Assembly: GCA_035713725.1 (NCBI GenBank) | Contig: DASTMZ010000190.1 | Coordinates: forward strand, 1 to 42,346 | From: DASQPR01 sp035713725 | GTDB lineage: Bacteria; Actinomycetota; Actinomycetes; Mycobacteriales; Micromonosporaceae | Direction: 5' to 3' | Length of the DNA stretch: 42,346 nt | Shown: positions 35,865 to 42,307 of the stretch, in pieces | How positions within the stretch are numbered: the stretch's first letter is position 1 | How the letters are laid out: every line of letters starts with the position of its first letter | The notes under the pieces: generated by a model | Told to the model about the DNA's origin: nothing | The model's input: the letters and a program-made list of their open reading frames with translations, nothing else | Databases searched by the model: none | Translations under genes and position numbers: made by a program

Positions 35865-35897
35865 CGAACGGCCCGGGCCAGTGACCCGGGCCGTTCG
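35865..35897. terminator. Bidirectional terminator between the methyltransferase and ssrA
   Basis: A perfect 13-bp stem built on GAACGGCCCGGG/CCCGGGCCGTTC (35866-35877 and 35885-35896, plus a closing C-G pair) has a 7-nt loop. It starts 3 nt after the methyltransferase stop and lies 12 nt from the 3' end of ssrA on the other strand. Confidence 0.8.
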
Positions 35898-35908
35898 CGT
35901 GTCGCTTG

Positions 35909-36278
35909 TGGAGGTGCCGGGAATCGAACCCGGGTCCTCCGCCGCCTTGTCAGGGCTTCTCCGAGCGCAGCTCGCTATGTCCTTACTCGGCCCCACTGTT
36001 CACGCGAGCGAGACGGTGAGACGGGCCCAGCCGCGATTAATCTCGCCGTGCAGACCCCGCGGCGAGGTCTGCTTGGCCAGCCTTCTAGATGACGCCGGTT
36101 ACTGGGCCGAAGGCCTGCTCAGACCGACGGAGTGGCTACTCGCCTCAGGCGGCGAGGGCCAGCTCAGCGCGATTAAACTTGGCGCTTATTGGTTTCCAAC
36201 GTCGATTAACGAGACGGCGTTGGCTTCCTCGGCTCGCTTCCCCTGCCGCAACGTACAGAGTCGAAACCTGTCACCCCC
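35909..36278 (-). ncRNA. ssrA: tmRNA (ssrA), tag AKFNRAELALAA
   Basis: A transfer-messenger RNA of about 370 nt that frees stalled ribosomes with SmpB. The 5' end GGGGGTG (36278-36272) pairs with CACCTCC near the 3' end (35916-35910), leaving A as discriminator; the CCA is not encoded. The 3' part has the T-arm GGTTCGATTCC, and the 5' part continues ACAGGTTTCGAC as usual. The tag frame (36145-36183) starts at GCC and ends with TGA, encoding AKFNRAELALAA with the typical LAA end. smpB is next upstream. The boundaries are set from the acceptor stem. Confidence 0.95.
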
Positions 36279-36296
36279 GAGGGCGGTTGCCGCAGT

Positions 36297-36314
36297 CCGT
36301 CCGTTGCCGGACGG
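36297..36314 (-). promoter_or_regulatory. Hairpin in the precursor leader of tmRNA
   Basis: A perfect 7-bp stem CCGTCCG/CGGACGG closes a GCAA tetraloop when read on the minus strand. It lies between the promoter and the mature 5' end, in the part that RNase P would remove. Confidence 0.6.
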
Positions 36315-36322
36315 CATCTCCG

Positions 36323-36351
36323 ATCTTACCTGTAGGCCTGCACAACGTCAT
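36323..36351 (-). promoter_or_regulatory. ssrA promoter
   Basis: Read on the minus strand: -35 hexamer ATGACG (36351-36346), 17-bp spacer, -10 hexamer TAAGAT (36328-36323). Transcription would start about 40 nt before the mature 5' end of tmRNA. Confidence 0.6.
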
Positions 36352-36417
36352 CCGAGATCGTTTGACCCTGCCGTCCAGCCCACATACGCAGCGGCTGCTC
36401 GTGGCGCGGTATTCCGG

Positions 36418-36906
36418 CTAGCCGCGCGATCCGGACGCGCCCTTGATGCGCCGGCCAAACTCCCGGGCAATCTCGCGGCTCGCGTCCCGTTCGGCCATGT
36501 CCTGACGCTTGTCGTAGCTCCGCTTGCCGCGTGCCAGGCCTAGCTCGACCTTGGCCCAGCCGTCCGAGAAATAAAGCGACAGCGGCACGAGTGTGAGGCC
36601 ACTCTCGCGGACCTTGTGGAGAACCTTGTCAATCTCCGCGCGCTTCAAGAGCAATTTGCGGGTACGGCGAACCTCGTGGTTGGTCCAGGTCCCCTGCGTG
36701 TATTCCGGAATGTGGATGCCGTGCAGCATGATCTCGCCGTTGCGTTCCTGGGCGAACCCGTCGACAAGTGACGCCCGACCCATCCGCAACGACTTCACCT
36801 CGGTGCCGGTCAGCGCGATCCCGGCCTCGTACGTTTCCAGGATCGTGTAGTCGTGCCGCGCCTTCTTGTTCGACGCGATGAGCTTGCGGCCCTTTTCCCT
36901 GGGCAC
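36418..36906 (-). CDS. smpB: SsrA-binding protein SmpB
   Basis: A protein of 162 residues that binds tmRNA and brings it to stalled ribosomes. The OB-fold starts KLIASNKKARHDYTILETYEAGIALTGTEVKSLR (in parts), and GKRSYDKRQDMAERDASREIAR is the conserved C-terminal tail that occupies the empty mRNA channel. The GTG at 36906 follows a very strong ribosome-binding site (GGGAGGTGAT) with a spacing of about 5 nt. It is upstream of ssrA on the same strand. In actinobacteria ftsE-ftsX normally precede smpB; here they are absent and phage-like DNA begins. Confidence 0.97.
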   Translation of the reverse strand: MPREKGRKLIASNKKARHDYTILETYEAGIALTGTEVKSLRMGRASLVDGFAQERNGEIMLHGIHIPEYTQGTWTNHEVRRTRKLLLKRAEIDKVLHKVRESGLTLVPLSLYFSDGWAKVELGLARGKRSYDKRQDMAERDASREIAREFGRRIKGASGSRG

Positions 36907-36988
36907 CGAGGATCACCTCCCGACATCGCACGGTCACCACGTGCGTCTCGACGCCGATGAGTGCGCCCGCAATGGTATCCAGCACGAA

Positions 36989-37027
36989 CGCGACGCGTCG
37001 CGTCGGTTAACCACGGGGCTAGCCCCG
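36989..37027. promoter_or_regulatory. Two 14-bp palindromes upstream of smpB
   Basis: CGCGACGCGTCGCG (36989-37002) and CGGGGCTAGCCCCG (37014-37027) are both perfect palindromes. They lie 83-121 nt upstream of the smpB start and may be operator or terminator parts. Confidence 0.4.
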
Positions 37028-37040
37028 GCGAGAGGCCCAC

Positions 37041-37100
37041 GCAACATCACGGAAGGCGCCGCTACCCGTACGGGCTAAGCGACGCCTTCCGTGATGTTGC
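37041..37100. terminator. 60-nt near-perfect inverted repeat at the chromosome/element border
   Basis: Perfect 18-nt arms (37041-37058 and 37083-37100) enclose CGCT/AGCG and a central CCCGTACGGG palindrome. It lies 13 nt beyond a leftward stop codon at 37114 and could be a terminator for a gene formerly there. No U-tract follows, so an attachment-site or recombination role also remains possible. Confidence 0.55.
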
Positions 37101-37284
37101 GACGATCTTGGGTCTACTTCTTGATGTACATGCGCAGGCTCGTCGCTGACCTGCGCCTATGCGCCGGTGTGCCTTCTGAGCAGCGAAACGGCGTCTCATC
37201 CGATCTCGGCTCGTCTCGCCAATTCTCGGCGAGGTGCGCCCCCGATGCGCCCCAGGCGATCTTGCCGGGGTTGACCTAACAGTC
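37101..37284. other. Gap with a possible 3' gene remnant
   Basis: No whole gene is visible. On the minus strand a frame closed by TAG at 37116-37114 ends in SLRMYIKK. This resembles the basic ending of FtsX (LRxYxxx), the gene expected here from actinobacterial gene order. Upstream of these codons the frame has no FtsX-like hydrophobic sequence and is closed by another stop at 37276-37278. The reading as a displaced ftsX end is tentative. Confidence 0.25.
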
Positions 37285-37320
37285 GGCCCCGGCACGGCGC
37301 TTGCACGCACGGCCGGGGCC
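37285..37320. terminator. Hairpin upstream of the small-gene cluster
   Basis: Perfect 9-bp arms GGCCCCGGC/GCCGGGGCC enclose an 18-nt loop. It ends 24 nt before the first small gene. It may insulate this gene from upstream transcription. Confidence 0.5.
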
Positions 37321-37344
37321 TTGACGGACACAGGAGGTCCGCCC

Positions 37345-37590
37345 ATGTCCCACCCAACCACACCCGGCGGTGAGGCTGCGCTGTGGCGTGACGCCGCCCG
37401 TACCGCGGAACGGCATCTGCTGCGTGTCGCGGAGCGGCAGCGTGCCGCCGCAACACGGCTGCGCGGCGCCGCCGGCAACTGCGAGATGCTGATCGACGAA
37501 GGCCGGCGGCCGCAGCTGATCCTGGCCGGCGCCATCGTGGTGATGCGTGAGGTCGCCGAGGTGCTCGAGGCGCCGGCGGTGACCGAGTGA
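37345..37590 (+). CDS. Small helical protein of the accessory element, unknown function
   Basis: A protein of 81 residues. The body is Ala/Arg/Glu-rich and strongly helical (WRDAARTAERHLLRVAERQRAAATRLRGAAGNC in parts), with a hydrophobic segment LILAGAIVVMREVAEVL near the end that may be a buried helix. I recognise no domain. The ATG at 37345 has AGGAGGT 7 nt upstream, the best ribosome-binding site in the region, so the gene is very likely real. It overlaps the next gene by 4 nt (GTGA). Confidence 0.7.
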   Translation: MSHPTTPGGEAALWRDAARTAERHLLRVAERQRAAATRLRGAAGNCEMLIDEGRRPQLILAGAIVVMREVAEVLEAPAVTE

Positions 37591-38102
37591 CCCGCGGCGA
37601 GCCGCCGGCGCGTGGCGAGCTGGCCGAGATCGCGCATGCGTTGCGGAAGATGGCGGCGCGGACGCGTGACGCGCACATGCGTGGCGGCGGCGGCTACGAC
37701 ACCGCGCTGTTGGCGTCGCTGCTGCGCGAGCTGGAGTCCACGGCGGATTGGATTGCTGGTAAGGCGGAGCGGGAGATGTGGCGGCTGATCGCGGAGGTGA
37801 TCGGCCGGCTCGACACGTTGGCGGCGGAGGTGGGTGCGACCGCGGCGGCGGTGGACCGGATCGACCGGTACCGGGTGCCGACCCGGGAGCACTTCGACCT
37901 GGCCGACGCGTTGCCGCTACCCCACGCGGACCGCACGCACCTGTCCGCCGGCGACTCGGCCGGCCGCCGCCGCATGCTCGCGGCGATCACCGACCGCGGC
38001 CGCCGCTTCGACGCGTTCGACCCGGACCCGCCGGCGGACGGCCTGCCGTTGCCGGACGGTGTCGACGGCCACCAGCTCGGCGGACGGGACGGTGTCCGGT
38101 GA
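37587..38102 (+). CDS. Helical protein of the accessory element, unknown function
   Basis: A protein of 171 residues. Residues 1-100 are predicted to be mainly helical (LAEIAHALRKMAARTRDAH; ALLASLLRELESTADWIAGKAEREMWRLIAEVIGRLDTLAAEVGAT in parts) and may form a coiled coil. The second half is Asp/Pro/Gly-rich and probably disordered. No known motif is seen. The GTG start overlaps the stop of the previous gene, and its stop overlaps the next start, so it is the middle of a coupled trio. Confidence 0.65.
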   Translation: MTRGEPPARGELAEIAHALRKMAARTRDAHMRGGGGYDTALLASLLRELESTADWIAGKAEREMWRLIAEVIGRLDTLAAEVGATAAAVDRIDRYRVPTREHFDLADALPLPHADRTHLSAGDSAGRRRMLAAITDRGRRFDAFDPDPPADGLPLPDGVDGHQLGGRDGVR

Positions 38103-38176
38103 GCCTCGGGTATTGGTTGCAGATCGTGTGGCTGCTGATCGCCGCGGTCGCCGGGCTGATCGGCGCCGTCTCCTGA
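38099..38176 (+). CDS. 25-residue single-helix membrane peptide
   Basis: A very small gene that would be missed by length filters. It starts with GTG in a GTGA overlap with the previous gene and encodes MSLGYWLQIVWLLIAAVAG followed by LIGAVS. Nearly the whole peptide is one membrane helix with aromatic residues at the N-terminal face. Size and composition would fit a holin-like or membrane-targeting peptide, but no family can be assigned. Translation is supported only by the coupled arrangement. Confidence 0.5.
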   Translation: MSLGYWLQIVWLLIAAVAGLIGAVS

Positions 38177-38178
38177 CG

Positions 38179-38379
38179 TCAGCGGCGGGTCTGCTTGGTT
38201 TCGCCGAGGATGGTGCGGACCTGTTGCAGCGTCTTGTAGCCGGACCGCAGGCGTACCTGTTCCTGGGTTGCGCCTGCGGCCCTGGCTTCGCGCATCGCCG
38301 GGGCCAGTTCGGCGCGCACCTTGGTCAGTTCGTCGCGTAGCCGCCGGTGTCGGCGGCCTAGTTCGTCGAGTGTCGCCAT
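38179..38379 (-). CDS. Small helix-turn-helix-like regulator
   Basis: A protein of 66 residues. The N-terminal half is a charged helix (LGRRHRRLRDELTKVRAELAPAM), and the C-terminal half resembles a helix-turn-helix (AAGATQEQVRLRSGYKTLQQVRTIL) as in small regulators of actinobacterial mobile elements. The ATG at 38379 is preferred; a start at 38412 would add residues encoded inside the repeat array. The phased 13-bp repeats begin 11 nt upstream, so they are candidates for its own operator. It ends 2 nt from the convergent membrane peptide gene. Confidence 0.6.
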   Translation of the reverse strand: MATLDELGRRHRRLRDELTKVRAELAPAMREARAAGATQEQVRLRSGYKTLQQVRTILGETKQTRR

Positions 38380-38389
38380 ACCGCCCACG

Positions 38390-38428
38390 GTATCACCGCT
38401 AGCTGCTGTCACTAGCAGTTACCGCTAG
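38390..38428. promoter_or_regulatory. Three phased 13-bp repeats upstream of the HTH gene
   Basis: Three contiguous 13-mers, each ending in CTAG: GTATCACCGCTAG, CTGCTGTCACTAG and CAGTTACCGCTAG. Read toward the HTH gene they are CTAGCGGT-type units. A related pair lies near the DUF2637 gene at 38764-38789. Confidence 0.75.
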
Positions 38429-38431
38429 TAG

Positions 38432-38760
38432 GTCGCGTGGCGCGGTTGGGCTGGCCTGACGGTACGGCCGGGCCTCAGCTGTTCGGGCAGTGTTGCGGCC
38501 GGCGGCGTCGGGATGTCCGTTCCCGCCCGATTCCGGGCTGTCGGCTGCGCGACAGTCTTACAAAACTCGGCTTCCGGCGCGTTGAAGATCGACACGGTCC
38601 GTGGTTTCGGGTCAATTCGGGCTGAAAGAACCCGACACTTCCACTCGCGAATCCGGACAAGCTGGTCACGTTTCTGGTGGCGATTCTTGCCGGCCCGCGA
38701 CACCCGCCGCACCGCAGCGTCCCTACCTGCGGCTATGTAGCCCGGCAACCACACTCGCCA
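38432..38760. other. Gap of the accessory element with no convincing gene
   Basis: The stretch between the two repeat arrays has lower GC than its surroundings and holds only a leftward 109-codon frame (38425-38754) without domain or ribosome-binding site. It separates the divergent HTH and DUF2637 genes and could hold promoters or an origin. A TTGACC hexamer on the minus strand lies near 38611. Confidence 0.4.
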
Positions 38761-38763
38761 CCA

Positions 38764-38789
38764 CTAGCGTTAGTAGATAGCGTTAGCAG
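38764..38789. promoter_or_regulatory. Two tandem 13-bp repeats upstream of the DUF2637 gene
   Basis: CTAGCGTTAGTAG and ATAGCGTTAGCAG follow one another with two mismatches. They have the same period and core as the array at 38390-38428 but the opposite orientation, so the two arrays face outward toward the divergent genes. Confidence 0.75.
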
Positions 38790-38874
38790 CAAGTTTCCGC
38801 ACGGCAGCGCAGGTCGAGCCCCACGGCTCCCTAGCAGCGCCTGCGCCACCCAAACCACACCCCAAGGAGGGGTC

Positions 38875-39378
38875 ATGCAGAACCGCAGCATCCGCCGGAT
38901 CATCAGCCACACCGGCACCGGCACCGTCGCCGCAATCGCCGGCGTCGTCTCCTACAGCCACATGCGCGAACTCGCGCTCCACACCGGCCAACCCGCCGCG
39001 CTCGCCACGATCCTGCCGCTGTCCGTCGACGGCATGATGATCGTCGCCACCATCGCGCTGACCGACGGCCGCCAGCACAAGGCGGCCGCGCGGGTGGCGT
39101 TCTGGCTCGGTGTCGTCGCGTCGCTGGCGGCGAACCTGCTCGCGTCCCGGCCCGACCTCGAGGCACGGCTAGTCAGCGTGTGGCCGGCGGTCGCGCTACT
39201 CGCGACGATCGAGGTCATCGCCCGCTCCGGCGTGAAGCCGGCGCCGAAGCCACGGGCGCCGCGTAAGGATCCGAAGCGGGTCGCCGCCGGCCGTAAGGGG
39301 GCGGCGACGGTCAAGGAGCGCAAGCAGCTCGCCGCGGCGTACGCGATGCCGTCCGCGCCGGTGTCACCGGCACCGTAG
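38875..39378 (+). CDS. DUF2637 membrane protein
   Basis: A protein of 167 residues with about four membrane helices: GTVAAIAGVVSYSHMRELAL, ATILPLSVDGMMIVATIAL, AARVAFWLGVVASLAANLL and VSVWPAVALLATIEVIA. The phrase GVVSYSHMRELA...LPLSVDGMMIVA marks DUF2637, a family found on actinobacterial plasmids, integrative elements and phages. Its function is unproven; some members are related to plasmid spread proteins. The C-terminal 45 residues are Lys/Arg-rich and cytoplasmic. The ATG at 38875 has AAGGAGG 5 nt upstream; the open frame before it is not coding. Confidence 0.85.
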   Translation: MQNRSIRRIISHTGTGTVAAIAGVVSYSHMRELALHTGQPAALATILPLSVDGMMIVATIALTDGRQHKAAARVAFWLGVVASLAANLLASRPDLEARLVSVWPAVALLATIEVIARSGVKPAPKPRAPRKDPKRVAAGRKGAATVKERKQLAAAYAMPSAPVSPAP

Positions 39379-39387
39379 GGACAGCAA

Positions 39388-39428
39388 GCAAAACGCCCCG
39401 CGTCCATTCAGGATGTGGGGCGTTTTGC
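39388..39428. terminator. Bidirectional terminator between DUF2637 and tape-measure genes
   Basis: A perfect 12-bp stem GCAAAACGCCCC/GGGGCGTTTTGC encloses a 17-nt loop. The A- and T-rich arms give a usable U-rich end on both strands. It separates the convergent DUF2637 and tape-measure genes. Confidence 0.85.
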
Positions 39429-39493
39429 TGCCCGTCACCCTCGGCGGGGCCGGATCTTGGCTCAGCGTGGCGTACAGCGGGCCGGGCGCATGC

Positions 39494-41503
39494 TCAGCGG
39501 AGTTTCCCGACCCGCTGGGCGTGGCGTTCGGCGGAGGTGTGCCGCCAGTTCGCGCGGGCAACTTCCCGGCCGTCCATCGACAGCGACGCGGTCAGGCTGT
39601 TGTGGACGTCGATCTGCGCGGGCGGCAGCGACGGGAACCCGGACCCCGACGACGCGCCGTCGCCGCCGCGGGCGAACGACGCCGACAAGGTAGGCGTCTG
39701 CGAGAACGCGACGGACCCGCCACCGTGGCCGCCGGCATGCCCGGTCAGCGCCTCATTGAGGCTGTTGATCCCGCGGATATCGATCGTCGCCGTGAAGTGT
39801 CGCCCGTCCAGGCCGTTGAGTTGGCGGATCGTGTCGTCCAGGTTGTTCAGCGCGTCGGTGAGGCCTTCGATCGCGATCGACGCGGTGACTTCGGGTGGGA
39901 CCGCGTCCAGCGACCCGGTCAGCGCGTCGACCTGGCTCTTCGTGAGCCCGGCCTGGGTGAGCGTTTTGCGTAGCCCTTCAATGTTTTTCTGGTACGCCTC
40001 GGTCGCCTTGTCGGCGCCCTCACCGGCGGCGATCGCCGCGTCGAACTGCTGCTTGTAGGCGCCGACGACACCGAGCAACGCCGACTCGTTCTCCCGCCCT
40101 TTCTCCGTCGACAGGGAGAACGCTTTCCCGTGCTCGAGGACACTCTTCGACGTCTTGTCCAGATCCGACTTGAGCGTCGCCAGGCTGTTGGCGGTACCCA
40201 AATTCGCCTCTTGCACACCGAGCAGGCCACCCAGCCACGAGTCGAACGCCTGCGAAATCTTGGTGTTCGCATCGCTCGCGCCATTCGACAGGGAGGTGAA
40301 CAGGGCATCGAACGCGCCCGCGGCGGCCTGCGTGGTGCCCGGCAGCCCTTGCAGCACCGCACCGAACTGGCCGACCGCCTGCGCGTCGGCTTCGATCTGG
40401 CCGCGCAGGTCGGCGGCGGCCTTCGCGAACCGCAGATGGATCGCGTCGTCGACGGCGATCAACGCATCCGCCAGCCCGTGCGCCGCCTCGTCGGCGATCG
40501 ACACGATCCGTACCAGCAGGTCGAATGTGCCGATCGCGGAGCCGATGATCCCGGCGAGCAGAATGATCCCGTCTTTGACCAGGTCGGTGTTCGACGCGAA
40601 CTGTTCGAACACGTCGGCGGTGACCTGCGCAACCGCCTCGAGCACACCCTGCACGTTCGGGTCGGACAGGGCTTGGGTGAACGCGCGTGCCTCCAAGGTC
40701 AACGCCGGCAGCAGATTGGCGGCCAACACTTCGATCTCTTTTTCGACGAGCCCGACCGCGGGGGCGACCGCATCGAACAGGGACCGCAGCTGCGGGCCTT
40801 CCGCCTTCACAAACTCGCCGAGCCCGGCCAGCGCGTCGTCGATGGGGCCGACCAGCCCGGCGGCGGCATCGGCGCCGACACGTTCCAGGGTGCCGACCAG
40901 GCCGGTGAACGCGGCCCGGATCTGCGGGGTGTTGTGTTCGATCGCGGCACCGGCGGCGACCACACCCAGCCCGACTCCGGCGGTGACCGCACCGGCCAGC
41001 GAGGCGACGATCACCGGTGTCAGCGCGGCAACCGCCCCCAGGAAGACGGGGTTCGTCGCGAGTGACGGCAGCGCTTCGGCCAACGTGTCGAGCATCGACG
41101 ATGAGAACGCGGTCGCGGCCTTCGTCCCGGCGACGTCGAACGCCCGCACCCCCTCCTCACCGACGTCGACCAGAGCCCGCTTGAGCAGACCGAGGTCGTT
41201 CTTCGCGGTCTTCAAATCGCCGAGGACGGACACGCTGGCTGTTTCGCGGAACACGGTCCGCAGCCGGGCGATCTCCCGCTCGGTCGCGGAGATGGCGTTA
41301 CGCAGCTGCTCGAAGCCGTCACCACCGTCCTTCGACGTCTTCCCGATCACCACGTCGAGGCGGTTAAGTTCACGCACCGCCGCCTTCGTGTTGAACCCGT
41401 CCGCCTTGCGCTGCAACTGGTCGATGTTGCGGCCCGCGGCCGCGGTCGCCGGACCCGTCTCTTCGGTGGCGGTGATGTTGAGGTTGACGTCCCTAGAGGC
41501 CAC
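39494..41503 (-). CDS. Phage tail tape-measure protein
   Basis: A protein of 669 residues. It begins with RDVNLNITATEETGPATAAAGR, a start typical of actinophage tape-measure proteins, and continues with helical parts (TEREIARLRTVFRET). A hydrophobic stretch near residues 150-190 (LGAVAALTPVIVASLAGAV then TAGVGLGVVAAGAAIE) and another near 310-335 (IILLAGIIGSAIGTFDLLVRIV) are usual for this class. The C-terminal part is Gly/Ser-rich. Such proteins set tail length. The GTG at 41503 has GGGAGG 6-7 nt upstream. It overlaps the gp10-like gene by 11 nt. At about 670 residues it is short for a siphophage. Confidence 0.85.
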   Translation of the reverse strand: MASRDVNLNITATEETGPATAAAGRNIDQLQRKADGFNTKAAVRELNRLDVVIGKTSKDGGDGFEQLRNAISATEREIARLRTVFRETASVSVLGDLKTAKNDLGLLKRALVDVGEEGVRAFDVAGTKAATAFSSSMLDTLAEALPSLATNPVFLGAVAALTPVIVASLAGAVTAGVGLGVVAAGAAIEHNTPQIRAAFTGLVGTLERVGADAAAGLVGPIDDALAGLGEFVKAEGPQLRSLFDAVAPAVGLVEKEIEVLAANLLPALTLEARAFTQALSDPNVQGVLEAVAQVTADVFEQFASNTDLVKDGIILLAGIIGSAIGTFDLLVRIVSIADEAAHGLADALIAVDDAIHLRFAKAAADLRGQIEADAQAVGQFGAVLQGLPGTTQAAAGAFDALFTSLSNGASDANTKISQAFDSWLGGLLGVQEANLGTANSLATLKSDLDKTSKSVLEHGKAFSLSTEKGRENESALLGVVGAYKQQFDAAIAAGEGADKATEAYQKNIEGLRKTLTQAGLTKSQVDALTGSLDAVPPEVTASIAIEGLTDALNNLDDTIRQLNGLDGRHFTATIDIRGINSLNEALTGHAGGHGGGSVAFSQTPTLSASFARGGDGASSGSGFPSLPPAQIDVHNSLTASLSMDGREVARANWRHTSAERHAQRVGKLR

Positions 41504-41975
41504 CGAACGCCTCCCGATACGTGTCGTCGATCGCGTCCAATGTCTGCCGGGTGAACTCGTCGGCGGCCGGCCCGTCGACCACACGCGATGCGAACCCGGG
41601 CGCCACCGTCTGGTTGTACCAATGCTTGCGGTTGCCCCACAGCGGGTGGCGTACCGCGCCCCGGTCGTCCAACGCGCGCAGATATGCGGTGCCGTGTGGG
41701 GTCTTCCGGGAGATGACCACATCCACACCGGCCGTCGACACACCACGACGGACACTGACCCGGTACGACGACTTCGTCGCGACGAGCCGGCCGAACCCGC
41801 CACGGTGCGGCAGCGTGTCGGCGGCGGACTGCCGCAGCGCGGTACGCAGCTCCGGCAGATAGCCGCGGATCCGCCGCTCGAGGTGTTTCAGGATCGTCCG
41901 GTCATGCCCGGCACGGCGCACCGCGGACCCGATCTCGCCCAGCTTCCTGGCGCCCTCGATACGAGCCTCGATCAC
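41493..41975 (-). CDS. HK97-gp10-like phage tail/neck protein
   Basis: A protein of 160 residues. The C-terminal half has the pattern of gp10-like head-tail joining proteins: TAYLRALDDRGAVRHPLWGNRKHWYNQTVAPGF (in parts), then the end helix DEFTRQTLDAIDDTYREAF. The N-terminal half is helical with many Arg. In phages such proteins link tail to head and normally lie before the major tail gene. Here it directly overlaps the tape-measure gene, with no tail-tube or chaperone gene between. The GTG at 41975 has GAGGAGGG upstream. Confidence 0.75.
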   Translation of the reverse strand: MIEARIEGARKLGEIGSAVRRAGHDRTILKHLERRIRGYLPELRTALRQSAADTLPHRGGFGRLVATKSSYRVSVRRGVSTAGVDVVISRKTPHGTAYLRALDDRGAVRHPLWGNRKHWYNQTVAPGFASRVVDGPAADEFTRQTLDAIDDTYREAFGGL

Positions 41976-41985
41976 CGCGCCCTCC

Positions 41986-42078
41986 TCACCGTTCGGGTGG
42001 CCGGCCGGCCGCCGCGGTCGCGGGGCCGGTCTCCTCCGTCGCCGTGATGTTCAGATTCACATCACGATTCGTCGCCAC
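41986..42078 (-). CDS. 30-residue ORF repeating the tape-measure N-terminus
   Basis: This frame starts with GTG at 42078 and ends with TGA at 41988-41986, 10 nt before the gp10-like start. Its residues 5-26 (RDVNLNITATEETGPATAAA plus GR) are identical to residues 4-25 of the tape-measure protein, but about 16 of 66 bases differ, all at synonymous positions. Only PPER follows before the stop. It may be a conserved short peptide, a decoy of the tape-measure start, or the leftover start of another tape-measure gene. No ribosome-binding site stands out. Confidence 0.5.
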   Translation of the reverse strand: MATNRDVNLNITATEETGPATAAAGRPPER

Positions 42079-42080
42079 GG

Positions 42081-42296
42081 CTACTCCCGCACGGCGGTGA
42101 CGTACGCCTCGTCGAACGTGAACCACATCGTCGGCGAACGCGGCGCCGGATCGTCGAACCGACCCGCCACATCACCGGACACCCGCGGACCGGGACCAGC
42201 CTCGTCAACCAACGCCATCACCAGCGCGCCGGCGTCGTCCTGACGGAACGCCCACAGCCGACCATCCGGCCCACGCACCTGATGCCACTTCACCAC
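42081..42296 (-). CDS. Small protein of the tail region, unknown function
   Basis: A protein of 71 residues (VKWHQVRGPDGRLWAFRQD; then MWFTFDEAYVTAVRE at the end). The short Trp-rich strands suggest a small beta fold. No family is recognised; position and size fit a minor head-tail or tail protein. The start is GTG at 42296 (a second GTG follows directly) with GGGGAGG 5 nt upstream. It ends 2 nt before the 30-residue ORF, so the two are probably co-translated. Confidence 0.6.
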   Translation of the reverse strand: MVKWHQVRGPDGRLWAFRQDDAGALVMALVDEAGPGPRVSGDVAGRFDDPAPRSPTMWFTFDEAYVTAVRE

Positions 42297-42307
42297 GACA
42301 GCCTCCC

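Noticed and set aside
35897..35925. 3' end of ssrA as the attachment site of the accessory element
   Set aside because: The element lies beyond smpB, upstream of ssrA, not at its 3' end, which is followed by a normal methyltransferase gene and terminator.
38425..38754. 109-codon leftward frame between the repeat arrays
   Set aside because: No ribosome-binding site or domain, and it overlaps the 13-bp repeat array. It is more likely a regulatory or origin region.
40155..42047. Rightward 630-codon frame antisense to the tape-measure gene
   Set aside because: It is a mirror frame; the opposite strand has clear tape-measure and gp10-like sequence with ribosome-binding sites.
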